From the NCBI RefSeq assembly GCF_000311785.1, contig NZ_HE978538.1, positions 86,223 to 150,222 of the forward strand: a stretch of 64,000 nt of DNA, read 5' to 3'. This document shows positions 53,019-61,767 of the stretch, in pieces (within the stretch, counting starts at the first letter, position 1; every line of letters starts with the position of its first letter). The stretch comes from Brevibacillus massiliensis. Its GTDB lineage: Bacteria > Bacillota > Bacilli > Brevibacillales > Brevibacillaceae. The notes beneath the pieces are model-generated. The model had not been told where the DNA came from and did not search any database. It saw only the letters and a program-made list of their open reading frames with translations. The translations under genes were made by a program, and so were the position numbers.

Positions 53019-54892
53019 ATGGGGAACGCAGAGAGATGAGATTTGGCCGCGGAATGGGCCACGGCAGGGGGCCTGCGATCGGCATGCCGGTGCAAAAAGC
53101 GAAGGATTTCAAAGGCACGTTAAAAAGGCTGATGGGCTATCTGAAGCCCCGCAGGGTCCAGTTGACGGTCGTTTTCCTGGCGGCTGTGCTCAGCACCGTG
53201 TTCAGTATCGCCAGCCCGAAAATCATGGGGAAGGCTACGACGAAGCTGTTCGAAGGCGTTAAGCTGAAATGGGAGGGCGTACCGGGTGCCGCGATCGATT
53301 TCCACTACATCACGCAAATTCTGTTGGTTTTGGGCGGCCTCTACCTGGCCAGCGCGTTGTTTGGCTACATTCAGCAATTCGTGATGGCCGGCGTCGCCCA
53401 GAAAACGGTTTACGATCTGCGCAAACAGGTGAATGACAAGCTGTCCCGGCTGCCGCTGAAATTTTTTGATTCGCGTCCGAACGGGGAAATTCTCAGCCGC
53501 GCCGTGAACGACCTGGATAACATCAGCAGTACCTTGCAGCAAAGTCTCACCCAGCTGATCACTTCTGTCGTCACCCTGGCTGGTGTCATCGTGATGATGC
53601 TTACGATCAGCCCGCTGATGACGTTGATCGTATTTCTGACCTTGCCGCTGAGTCTGGCGATTACCAAAGCGATTGCCTCCCGCTCGCAAAGCTATTTTGT
53701 CGGGCAGCAAAAAGCTCTTGGCGAACTGAACGGACATGTGGAGGAAATGTACACGGGCCACAAGGTTGTAAAGGCATTCGGTCACGAAACGAAATCGCTT
53801 GAGAGATTCAACGAGATTAACGAGAGGCTCTACCAATCGGGCTGGAAGGCGCAGTTTATCTCCGGCATCATCATGCCGCTGATGAGTTTTATCAGCAACA
53901 TCGGCTATGTGCTGGTCAGCGTCGTCGGAGGTCTATTGGTGACAAAAAGAGCGATCGAAATCGGGGATATTCAGGCGTTCATCCAATACGCCAGACAGTT
54001 TTCCCAGCCGATCACACAGTTGGCGAATATCGCCAACGTCATTCAGTCTACGATCGCTTCGGCGGAGCGGGTCTTTGAACTCCTCGACGAGCAAGAGGAG
54101 CTGCCGGATGCGTCCGACCCCGTAGAACTGCAGTCTCCGCAAGGCTCTGTACGGTTCCAGGACGTCAAGTTCGGTTACAAGGAAGACGCCCTGCTGATCG
54201 AGAACATGAATATCGACGTCAAGCCCGGACAGACTGTCGCCATTGTCGGCCCGACCGGAGCGGGGAAAACGACGTTGATCAACCTGTTGATGCGGTTCTA
54301 CGAAATCAACGACGGCAAAATTACCATTGACGGCGTTGACATCACCGAACTGAAGCGCGGCAATTTGCGCAGCTTGTTCGGCATGGTGCTGCAGGACACG
54401 TGGCTGTTTAACGGCACGATCCGGGATAATATCGCCTATGGCCGTGAGGGCGCAACGGAAGAGGAAATCGTGCAGGCGGCAAAAGCGGCACACGCGGATC
54501 ACTTTATCCGTACGCTCCCCGAAGGGTACGACACGGTATTAAACGAAGAAGCGTCCAACATTTCGCAGGGACAAAAGCAGCTTTTGACGATCGCCCGCGC
54601 GATCCTGGCCGACCCGGCCATCCTGATTCTCGATGAAGCGACGAGCAGCGTCGATACCAGGACCGAAGTGCATATTCAAAAAGCGATGAACGAACTGATG
54701 AAAGGCAGAACCAGCTTCGTGATTGCCCACAGGCTGTCGACGATTCGCGACGCCGATTTGATTCTGGTGATGAAAAACGGCAGCATTATCGAGAAGGGCA
54801 GCCATACAGAGCTGCTTGCGGCCGGCGGCTTTTATGCCGACCTCTACAACAGCCAGTTTACCGGGAAAAACCGCAAAAAAGAGGTCGTGTAA
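53015..54892 (+). CDS. Heterodimeric ABC exporter half, catalytic subunit
   Basis: 625 aa. A basic/Gly-rich N-terminal tail of about 40 residues precedes the six-helix domain. NBD: Walker A GPTGAGKTTLINLL, Walker B AILILDEATSSVDTR with the catalytic Glu, and H-loop IAHRLSTIRD. The signature is degenerate (NISQGQKQLLTIARA instead of LSGGQ). Combined with the partner, this gives one degenerate and one consensus site, as in BmrD/TM288. Terminator follows 20 bp later. Confidence 0.9.
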   Translation: MNGERREMRFGRGMGHGRGPAIGMPVQKAKDFKGTLKRLMGYLKPRRVQLTVVFLAAVLSTVFSIASPKIMGKATTKLFEGVKLKWEGVPGAAIDFHYITQILLVLGGLYLASALFGYIQQFVMAGVAQKTVYDLRKQVNDKLSRLPLKFFDSRPNGEILSRAVNDLDNISSTLQQSLTQLITSVVTLAGVIVMMLTISPLMTLIVFLTLPLSLAITKAIASRSQSYFVGQQKALGELNGHVEEMYTGHKVVKAFGHETKSLERFNEINERLYQSGWKAQFISGIIMPLMSFISNIGYVLVSVVGGLLVTKRAIEIGDIQAFIQYARQFSQPITQLANIANVIQSTIASAERVFELLDEQEELPDASDPVELQSPQGSVRFQDVKFGYKEDALLIENMNIDVKPGQTVAIVGPTGAGKTTLINLLMRFYEINDGKITIDGVDITELKRGNLRSLFGMVLQDTWLFNGTIRDNIAYGREGATEEEIVQAAKAAHADHFIRTLPEGYDTVLNEEASNISQGQKQLLTIARAILADPAILILDEATSSVDTRTEVHIQKAMNELMKGRTSFVIAHRLSTIRDADLILVMKNGSIIEKGSHTELLAAGGFYADLYNSQFTGKNRKKEVV

Positions 54893-54911
54893 TCCCGGCG
54901 CTCAAACGAAA

Positions 54912-54945
54912 GTGCTTCACTCCTGCGAGGGGTGAAGCATTTTTT
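54912..54945 (+). terminator. Terminator of the MarR/ABC operon
   Basis: GTGCTTCAC pairs with GTGAAGCAT over an 11-nt loop, followed by five T. Confidence 0.85.
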
Positions 54946-55057
54946 GTTTGCGCCGGTTTTCATTGACAAAACCTGATTGTCTAATCCCCAGTCATCTAGT
55001 AGTCTAATAACAGGGGCTGTCAGAATGCATACATATGTGTAGAAAACGGGAAATTGC

Positions 55058-55156
55058 ATGATAAGAAAAGAACGAATCACGCCCAAAGGCCGGATGAAAA
55101 TTTCCTTTGAAGGAAAAACAGCTTACGTTGACGGAGCGTATGTGAAGATGTCCTAG
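55058..55156 (+). CDS. Possible 32-aa small protein
   Basis: ATG-TAG frame of 33 codons, basic (MIRKERITPKGRMK...), with a middle FEGKTAYVDGAYVKM. A weak ACGGGA lies 8 nt before the start. It is the only open stretch in the 320-bp gap between the exporter and glutamate dehydrogenase genes, and the DNA before it is AT-rich. No family known to me; it could be chance. Confidence 0.3.
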   Translation: MIRKERITPKGRMKISFEGKTAYVDGAYVKMS

Positions 55157-55171
55157 TCTTAATAAGCAAAG

Positions 55172-55203
55172 AAGCAGTCCGGCTGAGATAGGCCGGACTG
55201 CTT
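55172..55203. terminator. Terminator after glutamate dehydrogenase
   Basis: AAGCAGTCCGGC pairs with GCCGGACTGCTT over an 8-nt loop. Perfect 12-bp stem, works on either strand. Confidence 0.85.
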
Positions 55204-55215
55204 CGTCTCCGTTTG

Positions 55216-56499
55216 TTATTCATTTACCCAACCGCGGGCTTTCATCGCCTCGGCGAGACGCTTTAAGGAGATCATGTAAGCGGCTGTGCGGAAATCGCAC
55301 TTGTACTCTTGCGCGAGCGAGCGCACTGCCCAGTAAGACTGCACCATGACATCGCGCAGCTTTTGATTCACTTCCGCTTCGCTCCAGTAGTAGTTCATCA
55401 GGTTTTGTACCCATTCGAAGTAGGATACGGTAACGCCGCCGGCATTGGCTAGAATGTCCGGGATGACGAGTACGCCGTTTTGGTGCAGGATTTTATCCGC
55501 TTCCGGAGTAGTTGGGCCGTTGGCCGCTTCCGCTACGATCCGGGCTTTGACCTTGTGAGCGTTTTTCCGTGTGATGACATTTTCAAGCGCGGCCGGAATC
55601 AGGATATCTACATCCAACTCGAGAATTTCTTCAGGACGCTGCAGGTGATGACGGGAGTCGTAGCTCAGGATTCCGGTAGTGTCCTTCAGCTTTTTCACCG
55701 TATCCAGATCCAATCCCTCGGGATTGTACAGACCGCCCGTGGAATCACTCACCGCTACAATCTTGCAGCCCTCTGCGGCCAGCAGATCAGCGGCGATCCG
55801 TCCGGCGTTTCCGAATCCCTGAATCGCTACGGTTGCATTTTGCAGGCTCTTGCCGGCATCTTTAATCGCTTCCATGATCGTAAATACGCATCCGCGCGCT
55901 GTCGCTTCATTGCGCCCTTTTGATCCGCCGACGATAAGCGGCTTGCCGGTGATGACACCAGGGTTGAAGGAACCCTTGATCCGGCTGAAGGTATCCATCA
56001 TCCAACCCATGATTTGCGGATTGGTATACACGTCCGGTGCAGGGATGTCTTTATCCGGTCCGACGATGTCTGCGATCGCTTCCATGAAACCGCGGCTGAT
56101 CCGTTCGATTTCACCCTTGCTCAAGGTATGGGGGTCGCAAATGACGCCGCCCTTTCCGCCGCCGTACGGCAGACTTACGACACCGCATTTGAAGGTCATC
56201 CACATGGACAGCGCCTTGACTTCGTCGAGCGTCACGTCAGGATGGAAGCGGATGCCGCCTTTGGTCGGTCCGATCGCGTCGTTGTGCTGGGACCGGAAGC
56301 CTTCGAATACCCGAACGCTGCCGTCATCCATTTTTACCGGAAAAGAGACGCAAAGCACCCGCTTCGGCTTTTTCAGAATTTCCACTATATCGCGTTTCAG
56401 CCCAAGGATTGCGGCCGCATTCTCAATTTGTGTCTGAACAATTTCATAAGGATTTAGGGTTTCAACATCGCTTGCTTGCAGTTCTTGCACAGTCGCCAT
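55216..56499 (-). CDS. gudB: NAD-specific glutamate dehydrogenase (GudB/RocG type)
   Basis: 427-aa enzyme interconverting glutamate and 2-oxoglutarate plus ammonia, catabolic in Bacillus. Active-site region: GPTKGGIRFHPDVTLDEVKA, catalytic Lys in LPYGGGKGGV, Asp in DIPAPDVYTNP; Rossmann motif AIQGFGNAGRIAADLL. GGGAGAG precedes the ATG at 56499, so the longer frame from 56535 is not used. No in-frame duplication such as that in the cryptic B. subtilis gudB is visible. The GltC-like gene lies divergently 189 bp away. Confidence 0.93.
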   Translation of the reverse strand: MATVQELQASDVETLNPYEIVQTQIENAAAILGLKRDIVEILKKPKRVLCVSFPVKMDDGSVRVFEGFRSQHNDAIGPTKGGIRFHPDVTLDEVKALSMWMTFKCGVVSLPYGGGKGGVICDPHTLSKGEIERISRGFMEAIADIVGPDKDIPAPDVYTNPQIMGWMMDTFSRIKGSFNPGVITGKPLIVGGSKGRNEATARGCVFTIMEAIKDAGKSLQNATVAIQGFGNAGRIAADLLAAEGCKIVAVSDSTGGLYNPEGLDLDTVKKLKDTTGILSYDSRHHLQRPEEILELDVDILIPAALENVITRKNAHKVKARIVAEAANGPTTPEADKILHQNGVLVIPDILANAGGVTVSYFEWVQNLMNYYWSEAEVNQKLRDVMVQSYWAVRSLAQEYKCDFRTAAYMISLKRLAEAMKARGWVNE

Positions 56500-56687
56500 T
56501 GTTCTCTCCCGCCTTCTATGATTTTTTTCGATCAAATATATCTGCGAACGGATGGTAGGTTGTACTTTTTTTCACATTCATAGATGTAACCATACCTGTA
56601 TTTTACGGTTCCAGAATTGATCGAAACAATATAGAATTTAGATAACAATGATGCCGGTATGAGATGAATAAAGAAGGGGTGAAAAAG

Positions 56688-57593
56688 ATGGAATTGAGGC
56701 AAATTCAGTACTTCATTGAAGTAGCGGAACGGGAGCATGTGACAGAGGCCTCACATGTTCTGCATGTAGCACAATCGGCTGTGAGTCGGCAGATTTTTAA
56801 TCTGGAGGCTGAACTGGGCGTGACGCTGTTCATTCGCGAAGGGCGCAATGTCAGGCTGACACCGGTCGGGAAAGTCTTTCTGGAGCATATGAAACAAGCG
56901 ATGCAGGTCATCGAAAAGGCGAAGCTGGAAATCGAGGAATTTCTTGACCCGCAGCGAGGAACGATTCGCGTCGGCTTTCCCAGCAGCTTGGCAGCGTATA
57001 CACTGCCGACGGTTATTTCGGCTTTTCGCGAGAAGTACCCCAACGTGAAGTTTCAACTCTGCCAAGGATCCTACCGCAGTCTGATCGACTCGGTGATCAA
57101 AGGGGGAATCGACCTGGCGCTGCTCGGGCCGGTGCCAAAACAGGAGAAGCAAATCAAAGGGGAAACCCTCTTTTTGGAAAACATTGTTGCGCTGCTGCCG
57201 ACCAGTCATCCGCTGGCAGGCCAGTCCACCTTACAGTTGAGCCAGCTGCGGGAAGATTCATTCGTACTGTTTCCGGAAGGGTTCATTCTTCGGGAGATCG
57301 TGGTCAACGCTTGCCGCCAGCTCGGATTCCAACCCAAGGTATCCTTTGAAGGAGATGACATCGATGCGATCAAGGGGTTGGTCGCGGCCGGGCTTGGCAT
57401 AACGCTGCTTCCCGAAATCACCTTGTACGACAGCATACCGCGAACAACCGTAAAGATCCCTGTGACCGAGCCCGCCGTCACCCGCACGGTCGGCGTTATC
57501 ATCCCCAGCGACCGCGAACTGCCGCCCACAGAGAAGCTGTTCTACGAATTCCTCAGAGAGTTTTTCGCTGTATTGAGCGGATTTGAAAGCTGA
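56688..57593 (+). CDS. gltC: LysR-type regulator, GltC-like
   Basis: 301 aa. The N-terminal helix-turn-helix (MELRQIQYFIEVAEREHVTE, HVAQSAVSRQIFNLEAELGV) and the effector domain (IRVGFPSSLAAYTLPTVISA; DLALLGPVPKQEKQI; FVLFPEGFILREI; IKGLVAAGLGITLLPE) follow the B. subtilis GltC sequence closely from memory. In B. subtilis GltC activates gltAB and is inhibited by the RocG dehydrogenase. Here it is divergent from the dehydrogenase gene itself. GGGGTG lies before ATG 56688. I could not see a clear GltC box in the intergenic region. Confidence 0.85.
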   Translation: MELRQIQYFIEVAEREHVTEASHVLHVAQSAVSRQIFNLEAELGVTLFIREGRNVRLTPVGKVFLEHMKQAMQVIEKAKLEIEEFLDPQRGTIRVGFPSSLAAYTLPTVISAFREKYPNVKFQLCQGSYRSLIDSVIKGGIDLALLGPVPKQEKQIKGETLFLENIVALLPTSHPLAGQSTLQLSQLREDSFVLFPEGFILREIVVNACRQLGFQPKVSFEGDDIDAIKGLVAAGLGITLLPEITLYDSIPRTTVKIPVTEPAVTRTVGVIIPSDRELPPTEKLFYEFLREFFAVLSGFES

Positions 57594-57613
57594 CCGGGAT
57601 AAAGCCAAAAAAC

Positions 57614-57630
57614 CTGCCACGGTGGCAGGC
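57614..57630 (-). terminator. Minus-strand terminator beyond the sulfatase gene
   Basis: CCTGCCA/TGGCAGG with a 3-nt loop; the run of A before it gives TTTTTT on the minus strand. Confidence 0.65.
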
Positions 57631-57764
57631 AAAGCCCGTTCGCGAAGCAAGCATGTCCACTTAGTCATAGGAATTGATTAATTTTGCCCTATTGGCATAA
57701 GTGGCCGGCTAACAGCGCCCCGTCCTGGGGCACCGCCAGCACTAGCACATCCTGTGCGTCGCAG

Positions 57765-59447
57765 CTAAGTCTCCGCCAAAAAGCTTGCGAAGCCAGGTTT
57801 TCTAGTCGGGTACAACCGTTTGCGTGCGGACTGTGCGTGCAACAGCTCCGCTAGATGAAGCTGGATGCTTCTCGTTTGCGGGTTCGCAAATGCCGGGTGG
57901 GCAAGGTTGGTCGTCTCCCAGGGGTCTTTGGTCAGGTTGTACATCTCATATTCATCGGGAACTTTCAGTTCCCTGCCGTTCTCCGTGCTGGACCGCGGGT
58001 TGGGGTAGTAGCGGGAGTACTTCCAATATTCTTTACACCCGTCAACCGTCAGAGCGGCTATGACTGTTTCGACCGCATTGGGCTGGACGACCGACTTGTA
58101 CGGGTTCCCCAGGAGCCCTACCTGGTGCTGGCCGTTTGTCACATCGTCTTCCGTCATAAAATAGACAGGTTCATCCCAGGCGTCCGCCGGCCCGCCGTCG
58201 CCGCAGAGTAGGGCAGACAGGTTACGGCCGACAAAGGGGCGCACTTCGCTAAAGCTTTGCCGCAGCGTTGCTTGCAGCTCTTCTGCATCAGCTCCGATCA
58301 GCCCCAAAAGGGTGGGCAGAATATCTACGTGGCTGGTTGCCGTATTGATCTTCCGGTGTCTGTCAAACAGGCGGGGATTGTGAAAGATCAGCGGAACGCA
58401 GATGGCTTCTTCATAGGCGCAGTACCATTTTTGGTGCAAATCGCCGTGGGCGCCGAGCAGTTCGCCGTGGTCAGACGTGAAGACGACAATCGTATCTTGA
58501 TAAAACGAAGATTGCTGCAGAGCCTGAAAAACTTTTCCCATTTCCCAGTCGACATTCCTTTGCAACTGGTAGTAGAGCCGCCGGTAAAATGCGTTGCGAA
58601 ATATGGGCTGAAAGGCTTGGGGGTACGTTTTTCGGTAGCTGGCCTGGCAGCGCGGCTTGGTCAGCAGGGTTTCGTTTATGGTAGGCGGTGCGGGGACAGG
58701 GGGGATGGTGTCGTCGACGGAGAAGGCAAACAAGGGATAGATGGAAGAAATGGCCCCATATAAGGCGATATCGTGAGGGTTGACGAAAGAAGCGACGATG
58801 AGCCAGGGCTGATACCCATCGGAGGATTTTCCCTCTTGTTCCAGCTTTGAAATCAGTCCGACCAGCTCGGCAGCGTAGAATTCATCACGCCCCCGCAGGC
58901 CGATCGCCGCTGAAGAGCCGGAGTTGTGCGGGTCCCTGCCATGGGGCTCCGGACCGACCCAGCCGGTAAAGCCAAAGGCATCCAAGCGATCAGCATGCAG
59001 GTACAGCTCTACCTTTGCCGGATCAGGTACGCCGGTTTGGGGATGATAGCTGGGGATGGGCGTGTGGGTTCCGGGAATGATCATATCCTCGTCAGAAATA
59101 TGCCACTTCCCTTTGTAAAAGGTCCTGTACCCGGCAGCGCGGAAGTAATCGCCCATGGTCGGCACCGTGTTTCGGTCCAGCCAGAACATGTCGCTGTCAA
59201 AAGGCTCTTTTGCCGCGCCGCTGGTCTGGGTGACGCCGTGAAGCGACGGATACTGACCGGTGAAGAGAGTGGCCCTGCTGGGGGAACAGGCTGTAGCTCC
59301 GACATAGTGGCGCGAGAATTCTACGCCTTGTGAAGACAGACGGCTCTGGGTGAGCAGATTCTGTTTGCGCCAGGCTCTGAGCTCGGCCGTTTCATATATC
59401 GGGGGATATCGTTGTTGGTCGACGATGAAAATGAGAATATTCATCAA
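57765..59447 (-). CDS. Sulfatase-family hydrolase
   Basis: 560 aa alkaline-phosphatase-superfamily hydrolase. The formylglycine motif CSPSR has Cys54 and Arg58, followed by ATLFTGQYPSLHG. Metal ligands: IFIVDQQR at the start and TSDHGELLGAHG. No signal peptide, so cytoplasmic unless exported otherwise. Formylglycine formation would need a separate enzyme, not seen in the window. Substrate may be a sulfate ester or phosphonate/phosphate ester. The neighbouring NitT/TauT-type importer may hint at sulfur scavenging, but it lies 2.3 kb away on the other strand. Confidence 0.88.
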   Translation of the reverse strand: MMNILIFIVDQQRYPPIYETAELRAWRKQNLLTQSRLSSQGVEFSRHYVGATACSPSRATLFTGQYPSLHGVTQTSGAAKEPFDSDMFWLDRNTVPTMGDYFRAAGYRTFYKGKWHISDEDMIIPGTHTPIPSYHPQTGVPDPAKVELYLHADRLDAFGFTGWVGPEPHGRDPHNSGSSAAIGLRGRDEFYAAELVGLISKLEQEGKSSDGYQPWLIVASFVNPHDIALYGAISSIYPLFAFSVDDTIPPVPAPPTINETLLTKPRCQASYRKTYPQAFQPIFRNAFYRRLYYQLQRNVDWEMGKVFQALQQSSFYQDTIVVFTSDHGELLGAHGDLHQKWYCAYEEAICVPLIFHNPRLFDRHRKINTATSHVDILPTLLGLIGADAEELQATLRQSFSEVRPFVGRNLSALLCGDGGPADAWDEPVYFMTEDDVTNGQHQVGLLGNPYKSVVQPNAVETVIAALTVDGCKEYWKYSRYYPNPRSSTENGRELKVPDEYEMYNLTKDPWETTNLAHPAFANPQTRSIQLHLAELLHAQSARKRLYPTRKPGFASFLAET

Positions 59448-59465
59448 GGCCTCCTCTGAACGAAT

Positions 59466-60092
59466 TCAACCCGGGAGCATCTTGCCGAGCGGTCCGTTTT
59501 CGTCCAAAATATCCTGCAGCTCGTAAACAGAAATCGGGAACATGGGGAAACCGTAGTAATAAGGCGTCATTTCGTAAAGCTGGAAGTATACGACCAACGA
59601 CTTGTCGGCGATGTAAAAATCCTGATCCGGCCGGATGCCCTTGAAATCATTCAAAAGCGGAATATTGCGCTGCCTGATTTGCACCCGAATCAGATCGGAC
59701 AGCCTTCGCACATAATCGCTGCCGGGTTTAAACAAATCCTGCAACCGGTAGATCCTGCCTGTATGGATGTCTGCGGTGATCGCCTTTAGAATCGTCAGTC
59801 CGTGAGCATGGTACTGTATGTACGCATAGTTGCCAAGCGTCAGACTGAGGATGCCGCGCTCGTTGGTTTTGATCTCATAATAACCGGTCATTTGTGTACC
59901 GGCAGGATTCTGATAAAAGCCCTGCTGTGCGATGAGGGCCTGCACTTGTTGATAAATGGCCTGGTTGATGCTCTCCTCCGCATTTGCGTTCTGCAGTCCT
60001 GTGACCATCGGGTAGTAGATGGTTACATTTGGGAGAATGATCGAAACGGTTTGGATTTGAACCGGCAGTTGAGTCGGATCCACTGTGCCCAT
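59466..60092 (-). CDS. DUF3298 (RsiV-like) domain protein
   Basis: 208 aa without a signal sequence. The fold QIQTVSIILPNVTIYYPMVT... then an ANAEESINQAI helix matches DUF4163, and VYFQLYEMTPYYYGFP near the end matches DUF3298. The pair of domains occurs in anti-sigma factor RsiV and in many secreted Bacillus proteins. This copy lacks a membrane anchor. The ATG at 60092 is nearly adjacent to AAAGGA, so GTG 60083 may be the true start. Function unknown. Confidence 0.75.
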   Translation of the reverse strand: MGTVDPTQLPVQIQTVSIILPNVTIYYPMVTGLQNANAEESINQAIYQQVQALIAQQGFYQNPAGTQMTGYYEIKTNERGILSLTLGNYAYIQYHAHGLTILKAITADIHTGRIYRLQDLFKPGSDYVRRLSDLIRVQIRQRNIPLLNDFKGIRPDQDFYIADKSLVVYFQLYEMTPYYYGFPMFPISVYELQDILDENGPLGKMLPG

Positions 60093-60202
60093 TCCTTTCG
60101 TCCGCTTTTCGTATGTACTAAAGCCTATTCAAGAGATGGTATCGGTGACAGCCTATTTTACCGGATAGATGCCCAGGGCACTCGCTTGTTTACGCTGCCG
60201 TT

Positions 60203-61549
60203 CTACAGATGCAGCAGCAGCTTTGCCATGGTAAAGTAAATGATCAAACCCGTTCCATCTACGAGCGTAGTGATAAAAGGTCCTGATACGACGGCAGGGT
60301 CTACTCTCAACTTATGCAGGATCATGGGCAAAACGGCAGCGACCATGGATGCCCAAATGACGATAAACAAGGCTGTGATCGCAACGACTGCGCCGATGTG
60401 GAGGTCTACCCCCAACAATGCGGCGCGAAGAAGAGCAATGACGCCCATCGATACGCCGAGCAGCACACCTGTGGATGCCTCTTTGCCGATAACCTTATAG
60501 ATATCCTTAAATCTCACTTCGCCGACAGCCAAAGCCCGGACCAAGGTAGTAACGGTTTGGGATCCCGTATTGCCGCCGGTGCCAATGAGCAGCGGGATGA
60601 AGAAAGACAGGGCGATCTGCTGGGACAGGGTATCTTCGAAATGTCTCAAAATAGTGCCGGTGTAGGCTTCGGCGATAAATAAAATTAATAGCCAGCCAAT
60701 TCTTTTTTTAAAGAGACCCCAAATCGAATTTTTAAAGTAAGGTTCCATCAAAGGCTGGCTGCCGCCCATTTTCTGAAAATCCTCAGTAGCTTCTTCATGG
60801 ATGACGTCAATCAAATCGTCAACGGTAATAATCCCGATCATTCTGTTTTCCCGCGTCACTACCGGAATGGCGACCAAATCGTAATTGGACAAGATGGAGG
60901 CCACCTCTTGCTGATCCATGTCGAAGGGAACGGAGATAACGTCGTCCGTGACGATGTCCGCCAATTTGGTGCCGGGCGGAGCCAGGATGATTTCCTTCAA
61001 GGAGACAACCCCGACGAGTTCACCGTGGGCTCCAATGACATAGACGTAAGATACGATTTCCGCCTCATGTCCCACTTTCCGGACGTGATGCAAAGCTTGG
61101 TCAACCGTCCAGGTGATTCGCGAGCCGATGTAGTTGACCGTAGCCAGGCTGCCCGCCGAATTAGGGGGAAATGTCATCAGGGTGCTGATTTTTTTCCGGT
61201 AGTCGTCAGGCAAAAAGTCCATCAGTTTGTTGGCCTGACGGGGATGAACCGCCAGGAGCATGTCCACGACGGTATCACTTGACATTTTATTCAACAAGGA
61301 AGCGGCACGCTGATCATCTATGCGAGCCAGTATCTTGTATTGCAGTTCGGGATCAAGGTACTCGAGAATCTCGGCGCCGAGCGAAAGGGGAATCAGGGAA
61401 ATAAATTGCAATTGGTCATCATATTCAAGATTTTTTATGATTTCGGCCAAGTCGTATGGCTGTAGATGGGATACGAGTTCGTACAATAATTCAATGTTTT
61501 GTTCAATTAAAATGCTTTTCCATTCATCCAGGACTATCACGTCAGACAT
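60203..61549 (-). CDS. mgtE: Magnesium transporter MgtE
   Basis: 448 aa. The N-terminal helical domain (LQPYDLAEIIKNLEYDDQLQ) is followed by two CBS domains (about residues 125-250, VGVVSLKEIILAPPG; MIGIITVDDLIDVIHEEATE) and five transmembrane helices with the pore motif (LSFFIPLLIGTGGNTGSQT). It is a Mg2+-gated channel. GGAGGG lies before ATG 61549; the longer in-frame start 61588 is rejected. No M-box riboswitch is evident upstream. Confidence 0.95.
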   Translation of the reverse strand: MSDVIVLDEWKSILIEQNIELLYELVSHLQPYDLAEIIKNLEYDDQLQFISLIPLSLGAEILEYLDPELQYKILARIDDQRAASLLNKMSSDTVVDMLLAVHPRQANKLMDFLPDDYRKKISTLMTFPPNSAGSLATVNYIGSRITWTVDQALHHVRKVGHEAEIVSYVYVIGAHGELVGVVSLKEIILAPPGTKLADIVTDDVISVPFDMDQQEVASILSNYDLVAIPVVTRENRMIGIITVDDLIDVIHEEATEDFQKMGGSQPLMEPYFKNSIWGLFKKRIGWLLILFIAEAYTGTILRHFEDTLSQQIALSFFIPLLIGTGGNTGSQTVTTLVRALAVGEVRFKDIYKVIGKEASTGVLLGVSMGVIALLRAALLGVDLHIGAVVAITALFIVIWASMVAAVLPMILHKLRVDPAVVSGPFITTLVDGTGLIIYFTMAKLLLHL

Positions 61550-61767
61550 GCTTACCCTCCTCGCGATCTTGCTCTCCCTACAGGCCATTATTTCATATCA
61601 TTTGACGTTGTGGGCCATTTCATGACAAACAGTAGAAACAAATTCCATCATCAGGCATCAGGGCTGGATTTTTTTACGCAAAAGTGATTTAATAATTTAA
61701 TGATTTATCAATTTAATATGATAAAGAAAATAGCGAATGACAGGGTAGCGAAAGAGGGGAACATCAA

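Noticed and set aside
61550-61767. M-box magnesium riboswitch before mgtE
   Set aside because: The region is only 218 bp, shared with a divergent gene, and the conserved M-box helices were not seen.
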